Source: an archaeon (GTDB lineage Archaea > Nanobdellota > Nanobdellia > SCGC-AAA011-G17 > GCA-2687815). Taken from it: DNA of 33,289 nucleotides. This document shows positions 1-8,390 of this stretch, piece after piece. The stretch is taken from NCBI GenBank assembly GCA_002687815.1, contig NZBH01000051.1, positions 1-33,289 on the forward strand, in the 5' to 3' direction. The notes beneath the pieces are model-generated. The model was not told where the DNA came from. It made no database searches and was given only the letters and a program-made list of their open reading frames with translations. Every line of letters begins with the position of its first letter. The stretch's first letter is position 1. The position numbers and the translations under genes are program-made.

Positions 1-1232
1 AACAATTATCAATAATATTAGGAGCTAAATTTGGAAGTCTTCTTTCATTAGGTATTGGACCAATTGTAACAGCATCTATCGTCTTGCAATTGTTGAATGG
101 TTCTGGTATTTTAAAGATAGATATGACTACAGAAGATGGTAAGAAAACTTTCCAAGGTTTACAGAAAGTATTGGCTTTATTTTTTATTATATTTGAAGCA
201 ATAATTTATGTTTTTATGGGTGGTTTGGCACCGTCTGCTGCTTTAACGGGTTCGGTTTTTAGATCTGTACAATTTTTATTAGTATTCCAGTTATTTTTAG
301 GCGGTTTGCTGATATTATTCATGGATGAGGTAGTTGCTAAATGGGGATTTGGTTCTGGTATTAGTTTATTTATAGCAGCTGGTGTTTCAGAACAAATTTT
401 TATTACTGCTTTGAGCCCATTAAATAGTGCTGGTAGATTAGCATGGGGTTCTGGTCTTCCTGCTATAGGAAAAGTTTGGATATTCTTTACTTCTTTATTT
501 AATGGAGATATAGTAAGCATGGGTCTTGCATTTGCAGCAATTGCTTCAACTATTTTTGTATTTTTATTAGCGGTATATGCACAAGCAATGAAAGTAGAAA
601 TACCTCTGTCTTTTGGTAGAGTCAGAGGTTATGGAATTAGATGGCCTTTAAGATTTATTTATACTTCAAATATACCAGTAATTTTAGTTGCAGCGCTAAT
701 GGCGAATATGCAATTATGGGCTAGATTGCTTGAAAGATGGGGTTATCCGCTATTAGGAACCTTCAGTGGGAACACTCCTGTTACTGGAATAGTATCTTGG
801 CTATTTTCTCCAAATGTTGTTAGAAATTTATTAACTGGTACGTTACAAGGGATAGATTTAGCTCATGCTGGAGTTTATATATTATTTATGATGGGTGGAG
901 CAGTAATATTCTCTATATTTTGGGTACAAACCTCTGGAATGGATGCAAGAAGTCAGGCAAAACAGATTATGTCTTCTGGTTTACAAATTCCAGGATTTAG
1001 AAGAGACCAAAGAGTCTTAGAAAGGATCTTGGGTAGATATATATTTCCATTAACAATAATGGGTGCTTTGACAGTTGGTTTTTTAGCAGCCTCAGCAGAC
1101 CTTTTAGGAGCTTTAAGCAGGGGTACTGGAATATTATTAGCTGTAATGATCATTTATAAGTTGTATGAAGATGTTTCTAAGCAACATATGATGGATATGC
1201 ATCCAATGTTGAGAAAAATGATGGGCAAGTAA
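1..1232 (+). CDS. secY: Preprotein translocase subunit SecY (5' partial; the reading frame is open to the window edge)
   Basis: The track ORF begins at an internal TTG (84). Upstream in-frame codons read QLSIILGAKFGSLLSLGIGPIVTASIVLQ, typical of SecY; multi-TM protein with C-terminal SecY motifs. Confidence 0.95.
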   Translation, partial: QLSIILGAKFGSLLSLGIGPIVTASIVLQLLNGSGILKIDMTTEDGKKTFQGLQKVLALFFIIFEAIIYVFMGGLAPSAALTGSVFRSVQFLLVFQLFLGGLLILFMDEVVAKWGFGSGISLFIAAGVSEQIFITALSPLNSAGRLAWGSGLPAIGKVWIFFTSLFNGDIVSMGLAFAAIASTIFVFLLAVYAQAMKVEIPLSFGRVRGYGIRWPLRFIYTSNIPVILVAALMANMQLWARLLERWGYPLLGTFSGNTPVTGIVSWLFSPNVVRNLLTGTLQGIDLAHAGVYILFMMGGAVIFSIFWVQTSGMDARSQAKQIMSSGLQIPGFRRDQRVLERILGRYIFPLTIMGALTVGFLAASADLLGALSRGTGILLAVMIIYKLYEDVSKQHMMDMHPMLRKMMGK

Positions 1233-1252
1233 GGTTTAATAAACAAAACCTT
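1231..1252 (+). other. Stem-loop between secY and the DUF106 gene
   Basis: AAGGTTT(1231-1237) / AAACCTT(1246-1252), a 7-bp perfect stem with an 8-nt loop right at the secY stop codon. Confidence 0.35.
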
Positions 1253-1284
1253 TAAAAATAGAAAAACTAAATTTATATTGTAAA

Positions 1285-1734
1285 ATGTTTGATTCATTTT
1301 TTAATACGGTATTGGGACCATTGATAGAATGGTCACCATTAGGAACGATTGTAATAGTGTCTTTTGCGTTAACATCACTAATTACTCTAGTCTATAAACT
1401 AATGACAGACCAAGAATTAATGAAATCTTTAAAAGCTGAGATAAAAGGATTTCAGCAAGAAATGAAAGAGCATAAAGAGGATAAAGAGAAGATGATGGAA
1501 CTTCAGAAAAGGGCTATGGAAAAGAATATGAAGTATATGAAGCATAGCATGAAACCAACATTAATTACATTTGTTCCAGTAATTATTATTTTTGGATGGT
1601 TAAGAACTACCTTTGAGTCAATTGGTAAAATAATGATACCAATAGTATCTGTTAATTTGAGTTGGTTTTGGATATATCTTGTATGTTCAATTGTTTTTAG
1701 TATTGTTCTTAGAAAAATTCTAAAAGTAAATTAA
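1285..1734 (+). CDS. DUF106/EMC3-type archaeal YidC-like membrane protein
   Basis: 149 aa with a TM helix, a long charged coiled coil rich in M/K/E, then two TM helices; located directly after secY as is common in archaea. Confidence 0.85.
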   Translation: MFDSFFNTVLGPLIEWSPLGTIVIVSFALTSLITLVYKLMTDQELMKSLKAEIKGFQQEMKEHKEDKEKMMELQKRAMEKNMKYMKHSMKPTLITFVPVIIIFGWLRTTFESIGKIMIPIVSVNLSWFWIYLVCSIVFSIVLRKILKVN

Positions 1735-1736
1735 AA

Positions 1737-2000
1737 ATGGCAGTAAAACATAAATCAAGAAGTTTGAGAAGAGTCTCTAGAAAATTACCTGGTGGAAAGG
1801 TTACAATTCAATATAAAAAAAGAAAACCAGGAAGAGCTAAATGTAGTAATTGCGGTAAACCTTTAATGGGTGTGCCAAGAGAGCTTCCATCTAAAATGAA
1901 GACTTTATCTAAAACAGAGAAAAGACCTGAAAGACCTTATGGTGGAGTTTTATGTTCTAAGTGTATGAGAAGTAAAATAATAAAAGAAGTAAGAAAATGA
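1737..2000 (+). CDS. rpl34e: Ribosomal protein L34e
   Basis: Zinc motif CSNCGKPL...CSKCMRSK; size and secY neighbourhood fit. Confidence 0.93.
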   Translation: MAVKHKSRSLRRVSRKLPGGKVTIQYKKRKPGRAKCSNCGKPLMGVPRELPSKMKTLSKTEKRPERPYGGVLCSKCMRSKIIKEVRK

Positions 2001-2299
2001 AAATTGGACAAATTTGTGTTAAAATTTCTGGTAGAGAAGCAAATAAGAAATGTGTTATTGTTGATATTGTTGATGATACATTTGTTTTAATAGATGGTAA
2101 TGTTAGAAGAAGAAAATGCAATGTTAAACATTTAGAGCCTCTTGATAAAGTTTTAAAAATTTCTAAGAAAGCTTCAACAGCAAAAGTACACGAAGCAATG
2201 AAAAAAGAAAAAATCGAAATTATTGAAAGAAAAAAGAAAAAAGTTACTAAAAAAGTTAAACCTCAAAGAAAACGAAAAGTAAAAAATGACGGAAAATAA
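1997..2299 (+). CDS. rpl14e: Ribosomal protein L14e
   Basis: MKIGQICVKISGREANKKCVIVDIVDDTFVLIDG...RRRKCNVKHLEPL matches L14e (KOW-like); overlaps the L34e stop by 4 nt. Confidence 0.92.
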   Translation: MKIGQICVKISGREANKKCVIVDIVDDTFVLIDGNVRRRKCNVKHLEPLDKVLKISKKASTAKVHEAMKKEKIEIIERKKKKVTKKVKPQRKRKVKNDGK

Positions 2300-2690
2300 T
2301 TCTCAAGAAAAATATTTAGAATTCCAAACTCTAAATCAAAAACTTGGTCAGATGAATCAAGAATTAAATTTGATGGAGCAGCAATTAATGGAACTTAAAA
2401 TAATTGAAGAAAGTTTGATTAATCTTAAAAAAGTAAAACCAGGAACTAAAACTCTTTCATCTGTTGGTCCGGGTATATTTGCTGAATCTAGATTGGATAA
2501 CAATAAAGAAGTTTTAATGAATATTGGAGCTTCAGTTGTAGTTAAAAAATCCATTTTAAGTGCAAAAACAACTATTTCAAATAAAGTTGAAAAAATAAAT
2601 GAATTGATGAAACAATTACAAAAAGAGATAGAAAGTGTAAATGGTAATTTACAAAAACTCTCAAGAGATCTTATAGAGAGTGAAAGATAA
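2286..2690 (+). CDS. pfdA: Prefoldin alpha subunit
   Basis: Two coiled-coil arms flanking a beta-hairpin segment (VGPGIFAESRLDNNKEVLMNIGASVVVKKS). Confidence 0.85.
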   Translation: MTENNSQEKYLEFQTLNQKLGQMNQELNLMEQQLMELKIIEESLINLKKVKPGTKTLSSVGPGIFAESRLDNNKEVLMNIGASVVVKKSILSAKTTISNKVEKINELMKQLQKEIESVNGNLQKLSRDLIESER

Positions 2691-2726
2691 TAATAGTTAT
2701 AAATTCTTTTAATTAGTCTTCTTGTT

Positions 2727-3938
2727 ATGAATCCTTTGAGCTTTTATTCTAAAAAAGAAATTCAAAAAGCAATAGCTAAAATAGCTAAAGATAGAGAAAT
2801 TGTAGTAAAATATGGGGATAAAGGTTTTGGGAAAAGGCCTGATATTGTTCAATTTGATGGAGATATTTTAGAATTAGCAAAACAAGGTGTAACTTCTTTT
2901 CATATTTCAGAGGAACATTGGTCAGATCCTTTGAAATTACAGCCAGGTATGATGAAAAAACAATTAGATGAACTAAGAACTGGTTGGGATTTTTTAATAG
3001 ATATTGATGCTGAAGCCTTAGAATATTCTAAAGTTGCTGCTAATTTAATAGTAGAAGCATTAAAATTTCATGATATTAAAGATATATCTGTAAAATATTC
3101 TGGTAATAGAGGATTTCATATTGGAATTCCTTTTGAAGCGTTTCCTGACAAAGTAAATAATCAAGATACAAAGATGTTATTTCCTGAAGGTACAAGAGTA
3201 ATTGCTTTGTATTTAAAACAATTAATTGAAGAACAATTAAAAAGTATTCTTAAGAATGAAACTCCTTTTTCCTTGGTTGATGTTGATACTGTTTTAATAT
3301 CTAATAGGCATACATTTAGAGCTCCATATAGTTTACATGAGAAAACTGGTTTAGCTAGTATTCCAATAAAACCAGATCAAATTTTGAGTTTTAAAAAAGA
3401 ACAAGCAGAACCAGAAAAAGTAAAATTTGATATAAAATTTTTAGAAAATGTAAATAAAAATGAAGCTTCCCAATTAATAATACAGGCATTTGATTGGCAT
3501 TCTAAAAATATAATTAAAGTTGTTGAGATAAAACCTAATAGGGAATATGATATTCCTAAAATAGCAGTAAAAGAGGATTTTTTTCCGCCTTGTATAAAAT
3601 TTATTTTAGACGGACTAAAAGATGATGGAAGAAAAAGATCTTTATTTATTTTAATAAATTTTTTGAGTTCTCTTGGTTGGAAATCAGAAGATATGCAAAA
3701 TTTGTTATTGGAATGGGATAAGAAAAATCATTCTCCTTTGAAAGATGGTTATGTAAAATCCCAATTAATGTGGTATAAAAAAAGAAAAAAAGCAATTCTT
3801 CCACCTAATTGTAGTAATGAAGCGTATTACAAGAGTATTAATATTTGTAAACCTGATAATTTGTGTAAGATGATAAAGAATCCTGTTAATTATTCTGTTA
3901 GAAAAACTAGATTTAAAAAAAGAAAGAAAAAATCTTAA
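2727..3938 (+). CDS. priS: Single-polypeptide DNA primase: PriS catalytic domain fused to a PriL C-terminal (Fe-S) domain
   Basis: PriS motifs DFLIDIDAE, SGNRGFHIGIPFEAFP and SNRHTFRAPYSLHEKTGLASIPI; C-terminus has a PriL-like four-Cys pattern PPC...PPNC...NIC...NLC. Confidence 0.88.
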   Translation: MNPLSFYSKKEIQKAIAKIAKDREIVVKYGDKGFGKRPDIVQFDGDILELAKQGVTSFHISEEHWSDPLKLQPGMMKKQLDELRTGWDFLIDIDAEALEYSKVAANLIVEALKFHDIKDISVKYSGNRGFHIGIPFEAFPDKVNNQDTKMLFPEGTRVIALYLKQLIEEQLKSILKNETPFSLVDVDTVLISNRHTFRAPYSLHEKTGLASIPIKPDQILSFKKEQAEPEKVKFDIKFLENVNKNEASQLIIQAFDWHSKNIIKVVEIKPNREYDIPKIAVKEDFFPPCIKFILDGLKDDGRKRSLFILINFLSSLGWKSEDMQNLLLEWDKKNHSPLKDGYVKSQLMWYKKRKKAILPPNCSNEAYYKSINICKPDNLCKMIKNPVNYSVRKTRFKKRKKKS

Positions 3939-4541
3939 TTATTTCAATAAGTTTATAATTTTCTTAATGTTTTTTTTATTAAAATCTTTCTTGTAATCTT
4001 TTACTAAAGATATTAAAGTAGATTTTTTAATTTTTTTAAAACCTTTTTTTGTTAATATATCTGAAACTTTTTTTGATATTAAAAATTGACAAAATTGTGT
4101 TGTATTTTTTGGCTTTTCAGTTTTTCTGCATCTTTCAAAGTCAATCATTTTTGCATTATTTTTTTCAATTAAAATATGTTTTATTGGATGATGCATTTCT
4201 TTTTTTTCTATTTGTAAAGAATCTAAAATGTAACATTTTTCAAAAATATCTTTTAGAATTCTCTTTATGTTTTTTTTATTTGCTTTTTCCATCCAATCTA
4301 GAATTCTTTCTCCTTCAATGAATTTGTAAATAATAGAATCTTTTTTTGAATGTAATAATTTTGGACCAATTTTTTTCTTGTTTAAAATTTTTAAGAATTT
4401 AGCTTCATTTGCAATATGTTCTTTTACAGAAATATCTTTTCTTGCAACTTTTATTCCAACTTTTTTATTACCTAAAAAAGCTGTGTATACATTACTTCTT
4501 TTACCTTTTGCAAGAAATTTCTTTTTTTTAATACTAATCAT
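3939..4541 (-). CDS. Predicted small Ser/Thr protein kinase (COG2112-like)
   Basis: VAxK-like lysine (VGIKVAR), catalytic-loop equivalent MHHPIKHILI, metal-binding MIDFERC; 200 aa kinase-fold layout. Confidence 0.65.
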   Translation of the reverse strand: MISIKKKKFLAKGKRSNVYTAFLGNKKVGIKVARKDISVKEHIANEAKFLKILNKKKIGPKLLHSKKDSIIYKFIEGERILDWMEKANKKNIKRILKDIFEKCYILDSLQIEKKEMHHPIKHILIEKNNAKMIDFERCRKTEKPKNTTQFCQFLISKKVSDILTKKGFKKIKKSTLISLVKDYKKDFNKKNIKKIINLLK

Positions 4542-4603
4542 AGAATAGTAAATAGAAAATTATTTAAATAAACTTCGATAATATTACTTAAAAAGAGGAT
4601 TGC

Positions 4604-6340
4604 ATGAAAAAAATAAGTTTATTTTTATTTAGCCTGATTATTTTGTCTTCATTTGTATTTGCAACAACTAGTATTGAAAAAGGTGCTGATTGGCTTGTAA
4701 ATAATACAGATTGGAAAGATGATGGTATTGAAGAAGTAACTTTTTCTATTTTATCTTTAGATTTGGCTGAATTCTCTAATGAAGTTGAAGAAGGATTAGA
4801 TGAGCTTTTAAAAAGAGAAAATTCTGGTGATTGTTGGCCTAAAGGTACTTGTAAAGTAAAAGAAACAGCTTTGGCTTTATTAGTTCTTAATCATCTTGAT
4901 AAACCAACTTCTGAAGTTTTAGATTGGCTTTATGATGCACAAATTTCTGCTTTAGATACTGGGACTTTCTGGATTCAGATGGCATCTGATGTTGATGGGG
5001 ATTGTGTTTTAAATTATGATGGTAAGAAAAGAACATTTACACTTAAAGATAATAAAATTGCAAAATGTAGTAATAATCCTTGGTTAGATGTTGATTGTAT
5101 TGAGAAAAATTTCATGGTTGATTCTTTAAGTAGAGAAGTAGATGTTGATTGTTCTTCTTTACCGGGTAGTGTAATTATCTCTTTGATATATCAAACTGAT
5201 GATTCTTATTATTTACTTCAAGAAGAGCATAGTAATGCTGCAACTATTAAAATAAATAATGCTTGTTTTGGTACATCTTCAGTAAGTAGTTCTTGCGATT
5301 ATAAATCAACTGCTTTTGCAACCTGGGTTTTGTCTTTGTTGGGCGAAGAATTGAATACTATGTCCTATTTAGAAAGCGAAATTTCAGATGGTGATATTCT
5401 AAGTCATGCTTTACTTTACTTAATTACTAAAAAGAATGTTTATTCTAATTGGTTAGTTGAACATCAAAGTGCTTCTGGTAATTTTGGAGATATTTATACA
5501 ACTGCTTTTGCTAATCTTGCTTTAAAAGGAAATCCTGTTGCAAGTAATTCTACTGGGTGGTTGAAAATAAGACAAAAACTAGATGGTTCCTGGAATGATA
5601 ATATAAGAGATACTTCTGTTGTTTTATTTAGTCTTTTAGGAGGAATAGAAGGAAAGGATGTAACTGGGGAAAGTTGTACTGATTCTGGTTATACGTGTTG
5701 TGATTCTTGTGAAATGGGTTCTGAAAAACCTACCTATAATGATGGTTGTTATAGCGGTGAAGTTTGTTGTGATAAATGTGAATCTGTTGTAGTAGAATCT
5801 TATTGTGGTGATGGTACTTGTGATATTGAAGAGGATGAAGTATCTTGTCCTGAAGATTGTAAGGTTTCTGGTTATTGTGGTGATGGTACTTGTGATATTG
5901 AAGAGGATGAAGTATCTTGTCCTGAAGATTGTAGAGGAGAAATAGATGTTCCTACAAGTTTTTGTGGTGATGGAGAATGTGAAATGGATGAAGATGGATC
6001 ATCTTGCCCCGAAGATTGTAAAGGATTTCCAACATGGATTATTGTAATTTTAGTAATTATTTTATTGGGAGTTGGCTTTTATTTTGTTTATAATAAATTT
6101 TTGAAAGGTAAAATTAAATTACCTGATATTTCCAAAATAATTAAATTTAAGATAGGATCTGGTAAGAAACAGCCTGCTAGAGTTCCTGCACAAAGACCTG
6201 CTTATCCTGCAAGAAGACAACCACTAGTTGCGAGAGGTAGAGCTGCTCCAAGAAGAATGTCTCCAAGAAGATCAAAAGTAGAAACTGAGCTTGAGAAATC
6301 CTTAAATGAAGCAAAAAAATTATTAGGTAAGAAAAAATGA
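4604..6340 (+). CDS. Secreted/anchored protein: signal peptide, alpha/alpha-toroid (prenyltransferase/squalene-cyclase-like) domain, Cys-rich CGDGxC repeats, TM helix, basic tail
   Basis: N-terminal MKKISLFLFSLIILSSFVFA; toroid motifs (QKLDGSWNDNIRDTSVVLFSLLG); three CGDGxCxxxEDxxSCPEDC repeats; TM WIIVILVIILLGVGFYFVY; Arg/Lys-rich C-terminus. Confidence 0.75.
   Translation: MKKISLFLFSLIILSSFVFATTSIEKGADWLVNNTDWKDDGIEEVTFSILSLDLAEFSNEVEEGLDELLKRENSGDCWPKGTCKVKETALALLVLNHLDKPTSEVLDWLYDAQISALDTGTFWIQMASDVDGDCVLNYDGKKRTFTLKDNKIAKCSNNPWLDVDCIEKNFMVDSLSREVDVDCSSLPGSVIISLIYQTDDSYYLLQEEHSNAATIKINNACFGTSSVSSSCDYKSTAFATWVLSLLGEELNTMSYLESEISDGDILSHALLYLITKKNVYSNWLVEHQSASGNFGDIYTTAFANLALKGNPVASNSTGWLKIRQKLDGSWNDNIRDTSVVLFSLLGGIEGKDVTGESCTDSGYTCCDSCEMGSEKPTYNDGCYSGEVCCDKCESVVVESYCGDGTCDIEEDEVSCPEDCKVSGYCGDGTCDIEEDEVSCPEDCRGEIDVPTSFCGDGECEMDEDGSSCPEDCKGFPTWIIVILVIILLGVGFYFVYNKFLKGKIKLPDISKIIKFKIGSGKKQPARVPAQRPAYPARRQPLVARGRAAPRRMSPRRSKVETELEKSLNEAKKLLGKKK
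5801..5933 (+). repeat. Tandem 72-nt duplication encoding YCGDGTCDIEEDEVSCPEDC
   Basis: Copies start at 5801 and 5873 and are identical for about 61 nt; a third diverged protein copy (FCGDGECEMDEDGSSCPEDC) follows. Confidence 0.95.
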
Positions 6341-6564
6341 GTCCATTATTTGAACTTAGTGATGAGAATAAACATATTTTTAAGAAATATCTAGAGAATA
6401 ATATAGGGATTATTGGTGTTGTATTTGCAACTATAGGATTTACAAATTATCTTTTTGCTGGTAAAATTGTTGATAAAAATTTAAGTTTAGTTATTCTTAT
6501 AATAGGTGGAGTATTAATTGTTCTTCATTATGTTAATCATGTTTTAATTACAAATTTAGAATAA
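6337..6564 (+). CDS. Small two-TM membrane protein of unknown function
   Basis: 75 aa, two hydrophobic helices; ATGA overlap with the upstream gene. Confidence 0.6.
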   Translation: MSPLFELSDENKHIFKKYLENNIGIIGVVFATIGFTNYLFAGKIVDKNLSLVILIIGGVLIVLHYVNHVLITNLE

Positions 6565-6957
6565 TTATTTAATATTTAATTTCTTTTTTAGAACAAAATT
6601 TTGTGCATTTAGATTTTTTACTAACATATCATATCTATGTAATTTTGCTAGTAAATCATTTAATAAATCTGTGGTGTATTCTGATTCAAGATCTACTTTT
6701 TCAGGTTCTAGAATTTCTATTGAGCTTGGCATGTAATCAAAGCAAATATCAAATAATCTAGCAATGTTTTCTATCTCTATTTCGAATTCAACAAATGTTG
6801 ACCAGAATTGTTTTACTTCTGCAATTTTACTAATGTCTTCTTTAATTACTTTTACATTATCTTCTTTTTTAAATTTGTCTACGACTGTTTCCATAGCTTT
6901 TTCTACATGTTCCTTTGGGCTACCCATGATTTCTATTATTACTCTTGCTTGTATCAT
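6565..6957 (-). CDS. Conserved-looking hypothetical protein (131 aa)
   Basis: Start set to the ATG at 6957 (MIQARVII...), which overlaps the upstream lamin-tail gene stop as ATGA; the longer track ORF would run well into the upstream gene. Confidence 0.65.
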   Translation of the reverse strand: MIQARVIIEIMGSPKEHVEKAMETVVDKFKKEDNVKVIKEDISKIAEVKQFWSTFVEFEIEIENIARLFDICFDYMPSSIEILEPEKVDLESEYTTDLLNDLLAKLHRYDMLVKNLNAQNFVLKKKLNIK

Positions 6958-8390
6958 TTTCTTATTCTTTGAAAGATTAGTAGTATTAAAACAGCACAAA
7001 AGAAAAATATTGTTGACCTTTTGGCTTTAATTTCGTTTGATTCGTAGATAATCTTTCCAGTAATTTCCTCCATATCTCTATATATAACCTTTTCGTAATT
7101 TTGATCTGTATTTTCACTACCTGCCTTTTTTATATCTGTTATTGTTTTTTCTTTCTTGATACTTTTACTCTTTTTTTCACATAAATTGCTTTCGCCTTGT
7201 ATTTTTATTTCTTTTGAATCTTTTTCTCCTAAACCTTCTAAGATTAATTCATATAAATTATCTTCAAATTTTCCATTACAATTTAAATCTATTTGTATTG
7301 GTAAGGTTAATTCATATTCTTCAAATTTATCTTCTGCGTTAAATTTAGTTTTTTTGCTTATATCTTGTTCTAATCCTAGACTAATACTCTCTTTTCCCGT
7401 ATCTCCCCTATACACATTTACTTTGATTCTTATGGTGTCGCCCCATTTTGCTTTATTGTCATTTCCAAGGTATATTTTTTCTATACTGATTTTAGAATCT
7501 TTTTCCAAATCTTTTTCTTGTATTATAAAAAATTTAAGATCTTGATTGTTTTCTAGATTAAAGTCATTACAAGATGTTTTTATTGTTGTATTTATGAAGT
7601 ATAAACCTGGAGAGTAATTTGGTGTCCAAGGGCCATCAAAATTTGTTTTATAGATAGCTGTTTTTGTTTTTGGTTGATAATTACTTATAATATTTCCATA
7701 AACATCTTTTATTTCTCTGTATAATATAATTTCTGTTGAAGAACCACCTATTTTTTCTACATTTACATTAAATTCAAAATCTCCAGAGTTATCAAAATAT
7801 TGTTCATATAATTTTATTTCAATTTTCCAATCACATTCATTTTCATAATAATCTATAAAACTTCCATTGTTAGAGTATCCTGGTGTTGGTTCTGCATCCC
7901 ATGGATTATTATTTTCATCTTTAATTATAGATTTCCCATTTTGCGTGTTTTCATATGTTAAATTATCAATTAGATTTCCATTTTTGTTATATAGAAATAA
8001 AATATCACCAGAATTTGATAAACCGTTTCCTATTGCTTCATCATTAACGTATAATTTAGTTGTGTTGTATAAAACTTTGAAATTATTATACACTCTTGTA
8101 TTTGAATCTGTAACCAGAGCATAGCTATTTGGATTAATTATTGTTCCATTATATCCATACAAACCGCCTTCAATTGTATCATTATCATTAATATCGCCAA
8201 TTATCCATTCTGAAACATCAATTGGGTTTTGTGTTGGATTATAAAGCTCTATATATTCATTTAGAGATTCATCATAAAGAGGATCTGCCATTACTTCGTT
8301 AATTATAATATTTGCATAAACTAATTGAGAGAGTAAGATTAAACTAAGACCATATACCTGAAATTTTTTTACCACAAGTACATTTACCAT
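6954..8390 (-). CDS. Secreted lamin-tail-domain (LTD) protein with C-terminal TM anchor
   Basis: Signal peptide-like KKFQVYGLSLILLSQLVYA, then IIINEVMADPLYDESLNEYIELYNPTQNPIDVSEW (LTD), beta-rich region, C-terminal TM. Confidence 0.82.
   Translation of the reverse strand: MVNVLVVKKFQVYGLSLILLSQLVYANIIINEVMADPLYDESLNEYIELYNPTQNPIDVSEWIIGDINDNDTIEGGLYGYNGTIINPNSYALVTDSNTRVYNNFKVLYNTTKLYVNDEAIGNGLSNSGDILFLYNKNGNLIDNLTYENTQNGKSIIKDENNNPWDAEPTPGYSNNGSFIDYYENECDWKIEIKLYEQYFDNSGDFEFNVNVEKIGGSSTEIILYREIKDVYGNIISNYQPKTKTAIYKTNFDGPWTPNYSPGLYFINTTIKTSCNDFNLENNQDLKFFIIQEKDLEKDSKISIEKIYLGNDNKAKWGDTIRIKVNVYRGDTGKESISLGLEQDISKKTKFNAEDKFEEYELTLPIQIDLNCNGKFEDNLYELILEGLGEKDSKEIKIQGESNLCEKKSKSIKKEKTITDIKKAGSENTDQNYEKVIYRDMEEITGKIIYESNEIKAKRSTIFFFCAVLILLIFQRIRK

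Noticed and set aside
4049-4321. Plus-strand 90-aa ORF antisense to the small kinase gene
   Set aside because: Phe/Leu-rich translation typical of the antisense of a Lys-rich AT-rich gene; the minus-strand kinase-like frame explains the region.
7156-7545. Plus-strand 129-aa ORF antisense to the lamin-tail gene
   Set aside because: No recognisable motifs; the opposite strand carries a full-length domain-bearing ORF.
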